Assembly: GCF_000013385.1 (NCBI RefSeq)
Contig: NC_007760.1
Coordinates: 3,074,001-3,138,000 of the forward strand
Direction of reading: 5' to 3'
Origin: Anaeromyxobacter dehalogenans 2CP-C
GTDB lineage: Bacteria > Myxococcota > Myxococcia > Myxococcales > Anaeromyxobacteraceae
Length of the DNA stretch: 64,000 bases
Under the pieces are notes generated by a model. The model had not been told where the DNA came from, did not search any database, and worked only from the letters and a program-made list of their open reading frames with translations. Shown here piece by piece: positions 54,674 to 62,560 of the stretch. Numbering within the stretch: the first letter of the stretch is position 1; each line of letters opens with the position of its first letter. A program made the translations under genes and the position numbers.

Positions 54674-56065
54674 TCAGGTCCCGCGCGCGGCCCCGGCGCG
54701 GACGAAGCGCATGGCGAACCACAGCGTCCACCCGAAGTGGAGCGCGTACGCGAGGAGGCGCCCGGTCGCGAGGCCCAGGGAGCCCCAGCCGACGAGCAGC
54801 ACCGTCGCCACCAGGAACGCCGCCGCCCAGCCCGAGTTCATGAGGAACCCGAGCCAGAGGCGCTCGGAGGCGGCGAGGACGTAGCCGACCGGGTTGGTGA
54901 TGGCGACGATGCCCGCGGTGATCAGGACGACCGCGAACGTCGGCCACGCGTCGGCGAACTGCGGACCGTAGATCCGCACCAGCCACGGGCTCGCCAGACA
55001 GCCCGCGGCCACGATGGGGATGACGGCGGCCGCGTTCATCGCCACCGCGGCCCGGAGCACCGCGCGCACCCCCGGGCCGTCCCCGCGGCCGACCCGCTCC
55101 GAGAGCACCGGCAGCACGGGCCCGCACAGCGCGTTGGGCAGGAACAGCACCGCCGCGTACCACTGGTTGGCGGCCGAGAACGCGCCCATCTCCGGGTAGC
55201 CGCCGGGCTGGTTCACCAGGATCGCCGCGGCCGCCCAGCTCACCGGCCCCACCATGACGCCCTGGGCGAGCGCCGGGAGCGAGAACGTCCACAGGATGCG
55301 CTGCTCGCGCCACCAGCCCCTCGGCGACACCGGCACGCGATCGCGGCGCGCGTGGACGCGGACCGCCACGTGCGTCAGCGCCCACTGCAGCGCCGCCGTG
55401 ACCACCGTGGCCCAGACCGCGCCCTGGAGCCCCCAGCGCCAGACCCCGACCACGGCGATGGGGACGCCCAGCAGCCCGAGCCACACGTTCAGCTGGGTCT
55501 GGGTCCGAAACGCCTCGAAGCCGGCGAGCGCACCGGTCTGTGCGCCGCCCATGGTCGTGAACACCAGCCCCAGGCCGGCGATGCGCAGCGGCTCGGTGAG
55601 GTGCGGGGCGCCGATGGTGCTCGACGCGAGCCACGGCGCGAACGCCCACAGCAGCGCGGCGGCGAGCACGCCGGTGGCCGCGCTGAGCACCGCGGACATG
55701 CCCAGGATCCGCCCGGCGCGCTCGGGGTCCTTCGTCCGCAGCTCCGAGACGTACTTCGTGGCGGTCATGCCGAGGCCCAGGCTCGCGAACGCCTGGAACG
55801 TGAGCAGCGTCGAGAGCAGCACCCCGAGCTCGCCGTACTGCGCCTTGCCGAGGAACCGGGCCGTGACGACCGACGCCGCGAGGGCGAACGCCCGCGAGAG
55901 CGCGCTGCCGGCGAACGACCAGAACGCCCCCTCGGCGAGCCGGGTCGCCAGGTGCGAACCCTCGATGCGCTCCGCGAGCCGGCGGACCGGGGCTGGCATC
56001 CCGGGCGCGCAGGAGAGGCGCCGGAGCAGGCTCGGCCTCGCGACGCCCTCGAGCATCTCGTCCAC
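54674..56065 (-). CDS. Wzx-type polysaccharide flippase
   Basis: A 463-residue MATE/PST-type transporter with about 12-14 hydrophobic helices. TRLAEGAFWSFAGSALSRAF, TARFLGKAQYGELGVLLS and LGLGMTATKYVSEL are typical of the Wzx first helices. It should flip the undecaprenyl-linked repeat unit to the periplasm. The GTG at 56065 lies 17 bp after the wecB stop; the ATG at 56056 is an alternative. It is convergent with the degenerate kinase gene, with 14 bp between stops. Confidence 0.9.
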   Translation of the reverse strand: MDEMLEGVARPSLLRRLSCAPGMPAPVRRLAERIEGSHLATRLAEGAFWSFAGSALSRAFALAASVVTARFLGKAQYGELGVLLSTLLTFQAFASLGLGMTATKYVSELRTKDPERAGRILGMSAVLSAATGVLAAALLWAFAPWLASSTIGAPHLTEPLRIAGLGLVFTTMGGAQTGALAGFEAFRTQTQLNVWLGLLGVPIAVVGVWRWGLQGAVWATVVTAALQWALTHVAVRVHARRDRVPVSPRGWWREQRILWTFSLPALAQGVMVGPVSWAAAAILVNQPGGYPEMGAFSAANQWYAAVLFLPNALCGPVLPVLSERVGRGDGPGVRAVLRAAVAMNAAAVIPIVAAGCLASPWLVRIYGPQFADAWPTFAVVLITAGIVAITNPVGYVLAASERLWLGFLMNSGWAAAFLVATVLLVGWGSLGLATGRLLAYALHFGWTLWFAMRFVRAGAARGT

Positions 56066-56082
56066 GCGCCCCCCCGGCCGGC

Positions 56083-57216
56083 TCAGCTCGACCGCGCGCC
56101 CAGCGCCGCCGCGATGCGCTCGCTCGCGTGACCGTCGCCGTACACGTCCACCACCCGCGCCATCTGCCGGTACGCCGCCTGGTCGGTGGCGAGCCGCACG
56201 CACCACTCCTGGATGGCGGCGCGGCTCGTCCCGACCAGCCGCGACACGCCCGCGTCCACGCTCTCGCGGCGCTCCGTCACCTCGCGCATCACCAGCACCG
56301 GCTTGCCGAGCGCGGCCGCCTCCTCCTGGATCCCGCCGGAGTCGGTGAGGATGAACCGGCAGCGCTGCGCGAGCCAGATGAGCTCGGGGTAGCCGACCGG
56401 CGCGCCGAGGTGGACGTTGGGCGCCGTCCCGAGCACCTCGAAGACCGGCTTGCGGACGTTCGGGTTGAGGTGCACCGGGTAGACGAACTGCAGGTCCTGA
56501 TCGCGGGCCACGTCGCGGATGGCGTGGCAGAGGTCCTCGAAGGGCTTGCCGAAGCTCTCCCGGCGGTGCCCGGTGACGAGCACGAAGTCGCGATCCGCGC
56601 GCAGCCCGGGGAACGCGCTCGCCACGGAGCGGGCGACGGCCTCGTCACCCTTCATCCGCTCGACGCCGGCGTGGAGCGCGTCGATGACGGTGTTGCCGAC
56701 GACGTGGATCCGATCCGGCGCCACGCGCTCGGCCAGGAGGTTGTCGCGCGCCGTCGCGGTCGGGCAGAAGTGGAGGTCGGTGACCGCCGAGATCATCACC
56801 CGGTTCACCTCCTCCGGGTACGGCTTGAAGCGATCGAAGCTGCGCAGGCCGGCCTCCACGTGCGCGACCCGCACGCGGCGGTGGAAGGACGCGAGCGCGG
56901 CGCAGAACGCGGTGGTCGTGTCGCCCTGCACGATGGTCCAGTCGGGCGCGAACGAGGTCAGCACACCGTCGAGGCCGACCAGCGCCCGGGACGCGAGGCC
57001 GCTGAGCGACTGATCGGGCCGCATCACGTCGAGGTCGCTGTCCACCCGCAGGTCGAAGAACGACAGGATGCTCGTCACCATCTCGCGGTGCTGCCCGGTG
57101 AAGCACACGTGCGTGGTGGCGGCGGGCAGGCGCCGGAGCTCCCGGATCACCGGCGCGAGCTTGATGGCCTCGGGCCGGGTGCCCATCACGACAAGCAGCT
57201 TGAGGTCTCGTGTCAC
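56083..57216 (-). CDS. wecB: UDP-N-acetylglucosamine 2-epimerase (non-hydrolysing)
   Basis: A 377-residue WecB that makes UDP-ManNAc from UDP-GlcNAc. LLVVMGTRPEAIKLAPVI, TGQHREM, VQGDTTTAF, HVEAGLRSFDRFKPYPEEVNR split over the active site, VLVTGHRRESFGKPFED and DSGGIQEEA are all canonical. The GTG at 57216 fits the usual N-terminus; a GTG four codons upstream touches its own GAGAAGG site. It pairs with wzx in a two-gene minus-strand unit and supplies sugar for the WecG-like enzyme. Confidence 0.95.
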   Translation of the reverse strand: MTRDLKLLVVMGTRPEAIKLAPVIRELRRLPAATTHVCFTGQHREMVTSILSFFDLRVDSDLDVMRPDQSLSGLASRALVGLDGVLTSFAPDWTIVQGDTTTAFCAALASFHRRVRVAHVEAGLRSFDRFKPYPEEVNRVMISAVTDLHFCPTATARDNLLAERVAPDRIHVVGNTVIDALHAGVERMKGDEAVARSVASAFPGLRADRDFVLVTGHRRESFGKPFEDLCHAIRDVARDQDLQFVYPVHLNPNVRKPVFEVLGTAPNVHLGAPVGYPELIWLAQRCRFILTDSGGIQEEAAALGKPVLVMREVTERRESVDAGVSRLVGTSRAAIQEWCVRLATDQAAYRQMARVVDVYGDGHASERIAAALGARSS

Positions 57217-57459
57217 TCGGTCGGACACCTTCTCGAAGGGAGGTTGCCGGCCGGAACGTAGCCCAGGGCGCCGGCGGCGTCGAGGCGATCGACCTCCCTT
57301 GGCGACGTGTAGGTCGGTCGTGTGACAGGGCGCGCGAGCCGCCCCAACGCGTGCGTCCGCGAGCCCCCATGCCATGTCACGCCCGCGCGGGAGCGCACCC
57401 GGCGCGAGGCTGTTGGTAGCATGCGCGCGGCGGGTCCACCGCCGGGGGAAGATCGCCAG

Positions 57460-58713
57460 ATGACGGAGCCGCGGGCCGTGGCCAGACCGAAGGTGTGCAT
57501 GGTGAGCTACGGCGAGTCGAACACCACCCTGCCGCCCATGTTCAACGAGGCGCTCTCGCTCGCCGAGGCCGGCTTCGAGGTCGAGTCGATCGCGCTCGCG
57601 GCGTCGCCCGGCGGCCCCATGGTCGAGACGTACGCCGCCGGCTTCTCCACCCGCCGGTTCCACCTCCGCACCCGCGGGTTCTTCCACGCGCGGCTGGGGC
57701 ACTCGGTCGCGAACCCCGCGGTGGCGGCGCTCCAGTACGTGCTCTCGTACGCGGAGTTCGTCGCGCGCGCCGCCGTGCGCGCCTGGCGCAGCCGCGCAGA
57801 CGCCTACACGGCCCACGACCTGCCCGCGCTGCTGCCCACGCTGCTCGCGGCGAAGGCGCGCGGCCGGCCGCTCGTGTACCGGGCGCACGAGCTCTACCCG
57901 GAGACGCACGCGCGCGTCCGGTTCGCCTGGTTCTGGCGGCTGCTCGATCGCGTCCTGGTCCCGCGCTGCGACGAGGTCGTCACGCCCGACGACAACCGCT
58001 CCCGCATCTACCGGGAGGAGCTCGGCGCGCGCAGTCCCCCGCTGACCGTGCGCAACTGCCCTCCGTACCGGCCGCCCGTCGAGAGCACCCGGCTGCGCGA
58101 CGAGCTCTCGCGCCGCGGCGTCGCCTGCTCGACGATCGTGCTGTACCAGGGCCTGGTGGACTCGATGCGGTGCATCGAGGAGATCGCGGAGGCGAGCCGC
58201 CACTTCGACGACGGCGTGGTGCTCGTCATCATGGGCGGCGGCTTCGGCGCGTGGGCCGACCCGGGCGCGCGCCTCGCGGACCACGCGCGCATCGTGGTGC
58301 TGCCGCCGGTGCCGTACCGCGAGCTCGCGCCCTACACGGCGTCGGCGGACGTCGGCGTCCTGCTGTACCGCAACGACTGCCGGAACAACTACTACTGCGC
58401 CCCCAACAAGCTGTTCGAGTACATGATGATGGGCCTTCCGGTCGTCGCCCCCAGCTTCCCGGGCATGGCGCGGATCGTGGCCGGAGACGACGTCGGCCTG
58501 TGCGTGGATCCCTCCCGTCCGGAGGAGATCGCCGCCGCCGTGAACCGGCTGGCGCGAGACCCGGCCGCCCGCGCGCGCATGCGGGCGAACGGGCTGAGGC
58601 TGTCGCAGGAGCGGTACAACTGGCGCGTCGAGTCGGAGCCGCTCCTCGAGCGGTACCGGGCGCTGGTGGCAGAGCGCCGGACGACCGCGCCGAGCACCGG
58701 CGAGCTCGCCTGA
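57460..58713 (+). CDS. GT4-like glycosyltransferase
   Basis: A 417-residue GT-B enzyme. VCMVSYGESNTTLPPMFNEA is the N-terminal loop, VYRAHELYPE the central motif, VLYQGLVDSMRCIEEI the donor-domain start and NKLFEYMMMGLPVVAP the region of the EX7E motif. The ATG at 57460 has a GGGGGAAG site about ten bases upstream. It is divergent from wecB across about 240 bp and convergent with the first beta-helix protein gene. Confidence 0.9.
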   Translation: MTEPRAVARPKVCMVSYGESNTTLPPMFNEALSLAEAGFEVESIALAASPGGPMVETYAAGFSTRRFHLRTRGFFHARLGHSVANPAVAALQYVLSYAEFVARAAVRAWRSRADAYTAHDLPALLPTLLAAKARGRPLVYRAHELYPETHARVRFAWFWRLLDRVLVPRCDEVVTPDDNRSRIYREELGARSPPLTVRNCPPYRPPVESTRLRDELSRRGVACSTIVLYQGLVDSMRCIEEIAEASRHFDDGVVLVIMGGGFGAWADPGARLADHARIVVLPPVPYRELAPYTASADVGVLLYRNDCRNNYYCAPNKLFEYMMMGLPVVAPSFPGMARIVAGDDVGLCVDPSRPEEIAAAVNRLARDPAARARMRANGLRLSQERYNWRVESEPLLERYRALVAERRTTAPSTGELA

Positions 58714-58723
58714 TTCGCCGGAC

Positions 58724-58788
58724 GCGAAGCGGGCGGCGCCCCGGGGAGGAGCGCCGCCCGTCGCGAGGCGGGGGGCTGCGAGCGCCTG
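58724..58788. repeat. duplicated 3' flank, copy 1
   Basis: The stretch from TCGCCGGACGCGAA through the hairpin to the gene end is nearly identical to 62487-62560. The duplication thus includes the terminator, not only the coding part. Confidence 0.8.
58731..58759. terminator. hairpin terminator, copy 1 of a duplicated element
   Basis: GGGCGGCGC/GCGCCGCCC forms a perfect 9-bp stem with an 11-base loop. It lies between the convergent glycosyltransferase and beta-helix genes. The same hairpin and flanks occur at 62503-62531 after the second beta-helix gene. Confidence 0.8.
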
Positions 58789-61700
58789 CTACGGCGTGCC
58801 GGCGTCGAACCGCGCCTTCGCCGGGAGGACCGCCACCTTCGTGCTGCCCGCGGGATCCACCCACGGCCACGGGCTCGAGCCGAAGAACGCCGGCTTGGCG
58901 GCGAGGTACAGGGAGTCCGGCAGCGTCGTGGCCGGGGCCACGTCGAGCTGGTTGCGGACGTAGTCCCAGTTCCCGGCCCGCAGCATCATCGACGCGGTGC
59001 TGCCGGGCGCCGTCGGGCTCTCGTACGTGGAGATGTCGTCGTACCCGCTCCCCGCCCCGACCCCGTGGCCGAGCCGGAACACCGCCGGCCGGCCCTGGCC
59101 GGGAGGATTGCTCGTCACCTCGTACGCCATGGTCGTGCCGTTCAGCCCCACGGGACCGGGGGTGCCGAGGACGTTCCCGACCACGTTCATGTACATGGCC
59201 TTCACCTCCATGGCGATGGCGGCGATCTGGTAGGTCTCGAACGCGTCGGTGCGCTCCTGCTTCCCGCTGGCGTAGTTGCGGAACAGCGTCATCCAGCCGG
59301 AGTTGCCCCACACGTTCTCGGTGGCGATCTGCGGCGAGTAGTTCCCCTCGGCCAGCTCCATGTAGGGGAAGGACGCGTGCCCGAGGTCCAGCGTCGTCTC
59401 CTGCAGGCCGCGGTCGGCGCTGGTCCAGGCGTCGTCGATGTAGTTGTAGGCGATCACGTTGCCGCCGCCGCTCGCGCGCAGCGTCACCGGCTTGTTCATG
59501 TAGTAGACGATGTTGTTCTCGACGAGCGTGTCGCTGGTGTGCTCGGACAGCGAGATCCCGTACGCTCCGCCGCCCTGCACCACGCGCGTCGCGTGGTGGA
59601 AGTACGAGTCGCGGATCTCGTTCCGGAAGCTCCGCTCGACCAGCAGGTGCGCGCCGCGCATCCCGTTCCCCTGGCCGAGCGTCCCGTCCGCGGCCGGGTT
59701 GGCCGAGACCGTGCCGTCCGACTCGACGCCCTTCACCCAGCAGTACGCGGTGTCCATCATGTGGATCTGGTTGTTCTGCCCGCCGGTGACGTACAGGTCC
59801 TCGATCCCCGCGTACTTCACGGTCACCGGCGCCTTGAACACCTGCGCCGCGAACGCCACGTCGAAGCCGAGGTGGATCTGCGGCCGGATCGTGAGCAGGT
59901 TGCCGCTCTTCCCGGTCACCTCCACCGTCTGCCCCATCGAGCGCGGCCCCGAGGTCGCGGGCCCGTAGTCCGGCCGCTTGAAGTACTGCACGCCGCCGTA
60001 GAACAGGTAGGACGGATCGTCGAGCTGGTCGATCTGGACGATGTCGCCCACCGCGAAGCTGCTCGCGTCGGCCACCGGGATCGTGGTCGCGCCCTTCGGC
60101 ACGTCCGCGGTCACGTTCACCGCGGCGGCCCAGGTCGGCCAGCCGCGCCACACGTAGATGACGGCGGTGCTGCTCAGGTACGCGCGCAGCCGGGTCTGCG
60201 TCTTCCCCGCCCCGCGCAGCGTGACGCCCTTCGTGATCTGCAGGTAGGAGTTGAGCCGGTAGGTGCCGGCCGGCAGGTAGACGACCTGCCCCTCCGCGCA
60301 CCCGTTGACGGCGGCCTGGATGGCCGGCTGCGCGTCGCCGCTGCCGTCCGTCCCGAACGCCGCCAGCCCGCGCGACGACGCCCACGCCGGCGTCACGGTC
60401 GCGCAGATCGTCGTCCGCGCGGGCACGCCCCCGGGGACGCCCGGCGCCCACGTCGTCCGCCGCTCGGGCGGGATCGGATCGCCCGCGATCCCGCTGGGCG
60501 GCGGATCCACCACGGTCGGCGACGAGACGGTGACCGCCGCGGCAGCGCTGCGGCTCGGATCGGCGGCGCTGGTGGCCACCACGTGGTAGGTGCCCGCGGT
60601 CGCAGGCGCGGTGTAGAGGCCCGACGCCGTGACGGTGCCGCCGGCGGCGCCCTCCTGCACCGACCAGGTCACGGCGGTGTTGGTGGAGCCCGACACGGTG
60701 GCGGTGAACTGCGCGCTGCCCCCTGCCGTCACCGCCGCGCTGCTCGGGCCGATCGCGACGGCGACCGGCGCGGGGGCGGGCGTGGAGCCCGAGGACGTCG
60801 TGACCCCGAGGTCGTCGAAGTAGAGCGTCGGGAGGCTGAGCCCGCGCCACTCCTGGACCGCGACCCCGGTGATGGCCGCGCCCGCCGGCGCGAGCGCCGA
60901 CATCGGGACGGCGCAGGCCACCCAGGCGTTCGCGGGCACGGCGCCGCCCTGGCAGTACGGGCCGAGATCCGCGCCGTCGGTCCAGGCGCCGTTCACCACC
61001 GCGCGGACCCGGAGCGCCGCGCCGGCGCCGCCGGCTCCGCCGTTCACGTAGAGGCGCAGCGAGCTGCCGGTGTCCGGCGCGAAGGCGGCGCGGCTGAAGT
61101 AGATCCCCTCCCAGGGCCCGAACTGCACCGAGATGGCCCGCGTGCCGCTCGCCACCGGAGCGGTGCTCGCCAGCGAGTACACGCCGGCCCACGACCAGTC
61201 GGCCCAGGGGCTCACCATCGCGTCCGAGTAGATCGGCTGCGCGGGCGTGCTCGTGGGGGCCGGCACGGTCGCGCTCACCGCGGTGGACCGGGGCCCCTCG
61301 CCCGCGGCGCCGATCGCCGACACCGTGTACCAGTACGTCGAGCCCGCGACGACCGCGGTGTCGGTGTACGCGGCGGCGGTGACCGGCGCCGGCGTGAGGT
61401 TGGTCTCGGCGCCGGTCTGGGTGGCGGAGCGGTAGACCTCGTAGCCGGTCGCGCCGCTCACCGGCGCCCAGGAGACCGCGACGCCGGCGGTGGTCGCGGC
61501 CGCCGCCACGCCCGTCGGGGCGGCCGGGAGCGCCGGGGTGGGATCCGGCGTCGTGGTGGCGGTCCCCTCGAAGGACACGTCGTCCACGTACATGCGGGCC
61601 TGGCTCTTGCCCGCGTCCTCGGCGATGACGATCCCGTCGATGGTCGCGTCCACGGCGCCGATGGCGGCGAGCGGGACGGCGCAGCGGACCCACGCGTTCT

Positions 61701-62136
61701 TCGGGATCCTGCCGCCGTCGCAGTAGGGGGCGAGCGCGGCCTCGGGCGTCGGCACGCCGCCGATGCTGGCGCGGACCGCCAGCGCCCGGCGGGCGCCGCT
61801 CGCGCCGCCGTTCACGTACAGCGTCAGCTCGGTGAGCCCCGCGGTGCTCAGGCCCGCCGTCTGGAAGCGCAGGTCGCTCCAGGGCGCGAAGTCCACCGCG
61901 ATCGAGCTCGCGCCGGAGTGGACCGGCGTCGCGTTCGAGAGGTCGTGCGGGGCCGACGACTGGTCGCTCCACTCGGCGCCGAGCGCGTCGGCGTACACGG
62001 CCGCGCCGGGCGCCAGGGCGGCGCTCGCGGCGCCGAGGGAGCCCGCCGGCTGCTCCCCGCCGCAGGCGGTGGCGAGCAGCACGGCGGCCAGGAGTGCGGC
62101 GGCACATCGGGTTCCGGGGACGGCGCGTCTGGGCAT
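58789..62136 (-). CDS. secreted multidomain lipoprotein with a parallel beta-helix (pectate-lyase-like) domain
   Basis: A 1115-residue protein. The signal ends in LLATAC (Cys25), a lipobox. Two related beta-sandwich modules (about 45-190 and 302-445, each with LYVNGGA, a PYC.GG and VDD/FDDL motif) look like carbohydrate-binding domains. A fibronectin type III domain lies between (about 200-298). An Ig-like domain follows (about 452-538, ITVTAGGSAQFTATVSGST-like). The C-terminal 525 residues form a right-handed beta-helix of the pectate-lyase superfamily (AAVNGCAEGQVVYLPAGTYR, GITLRGAGKTQT-like, EHTSDTLVENNIVYY). It probably cuts or modifies an extracellular polysaccharide; catalytic residues could not be assigned. 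The ATG at 62136 is chosen because of the signal. Confidence 0.85.
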   Translation of the reverse strand: MPRRAVPGTRCAAALLAAVLLATACGGEQPAGSLGAASAALAPGAAVYADALGAEWSDQSSAPHDLSNATPVHSGASSIAVDFAPWSDLRFQTAGLSTAGLTELTLYVNGGASGARRALAVRASIGGVPTPEAALAPYCDGGRIPKNAWVRCAVPLAAIGAVDATIDGIVIAEDAGKSQARMYVDDVSFEGTATTTPDPTPALPAAPTGVAAAATTAGVAVSWAPVSGATGYEVYRSATQTGAETNLTPAPVTAAAYTDTAVVAGSTYWYTVSAIGAAGEGPRSTAVSATVPAPTSTPAQPIYSDAMVSPWADWSWAGVYSLASTAPVASGTRAISVQFGPWEGIYFSRAAFAPDTGSSLRLYVNGGAGGAGAALRVRAVVNGAWTDGADLGPYCQGGAVPANAWVACAVPMSALAPAGAAITGVAVQEWRGLSLPTLYFDDLGVTTSSGSTPAPAPVAVAIGPSSAAVTAGGSAQFTATVSGSTNTAVTWSVQEGAAGGTVTASGLYTAPATAGTYHVVATSAADPSRSAAAAVTVSSPTVVDPPPSGIAGDPIPPERRTTWAPGVPGGVPARTTICATVTPAWASSRGLAAFGTDGSGDAQPAIQAAVNGCAEGQVVYLPAGTYRLNSYLQITKGVTLRGAGKTQTRLRAYLSSTAVIYVWRGWPTWAAAVNVTADVPKGATTIPVADASSFAVGDIVQIDQLDDPSYLFYGGVQYFKRPDYGPATSGPRSMGQTVEVTGKSGNLLTIRPQIHLGFDVAFAAQVFKAPVTVKYAGIEDLYVTGGQNNQIHMMDTAYCWVKGVESDGTVSANPAADGTLGQGNGMRGAHLLVERSFRNEIRDSYFHHATRVVQGGGAYGISLSEHTSDTLVENNIVYYMNKPVTLRASGGGNVIAYNYIDDAWTSADRGLQETTLDLGHASFPYMELAEGNYSPQIATENVWGNSGWMTLFRNYASGKQERTDAFETYQIAAIAMEVKAMYMNVVGNVLGTPGPVGLNGTTMAYEVTSNPPGQGRPAVFRLGHGVGAGSGYDDISTYESPTAPGSTASMMLRAGNWDYVRNQLDVAPATTLPDSLYLAAKPAFFGSSPWPWVDPAGSTKVAVLPAKARFDAGTP

Positions 62137-62502
62137 TTTACTCTCAGTGACCAGGGTGGTGCGGCGCCGTCGCCGGGCGGAGCGCGCGCGGGGGTTCGCG
62201 CTGGCGGGCGACCGGGCGGGCGCTCGCCAGCGCTCGGAGTGGCTGGGAACGGCCGGACCCCAGTGCGATCCGCGTGCCACCAGGGGCGTTGCGCGCGCGC
62301 CCCCCGCGTTTCGCGCGATCGCGATCCAGGCCGATCCGCGGTCGCGGACGGAGCGTGCGCGTCACGATCGCGGAAATTCGCCGCACCTCACGGATCTTCG
62401 AGGTGAGCGACGCGGCGCGGATCGCCTACATGCGCCGCGATCGTACGCGCTCAAACGACCTCGCGAGCGCGACCCGCGGACGGCGATCGCCGGACGCGAA
62501 AC
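62137..62502. other. gap between the two beta-helix protein genes
   Basis: No gene is seen; the open frames here are Arg-rich and look spurious. It must hold the promoter of the upstream-lying gene that starts at 62136 on the minus strand, but no clear -35/-10 was recognised. GAGAG lies four bases before that ATG. GCGATCG-type words recur several times. Confidence 0.4.
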
Positions 62503-62560
62503 GGGCGGCGCCCCGGGGAGGAGCGCCGCCCGTCGCGAGGCGGAGGGCTGCGAGTGCCTG
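62487..62560. repeat. duplicated 3' flank, copy 2
   Basis: Counterpart of 58724-58788, with only a few base changes. Sequence similarity falls off on the side away from the gene at about 62487. Confidence 0.8.
62503..62531 (-). terminator. hairpin terminator, copy 2 of a duplicated element
   Basis: The same 9-bp stem as at 58731-58759 with the same loop length, inside a conserved block that starts near 62488 and runs into the gene's 3' end. It follows the second beta-helix gene. Confidence 0.8.
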
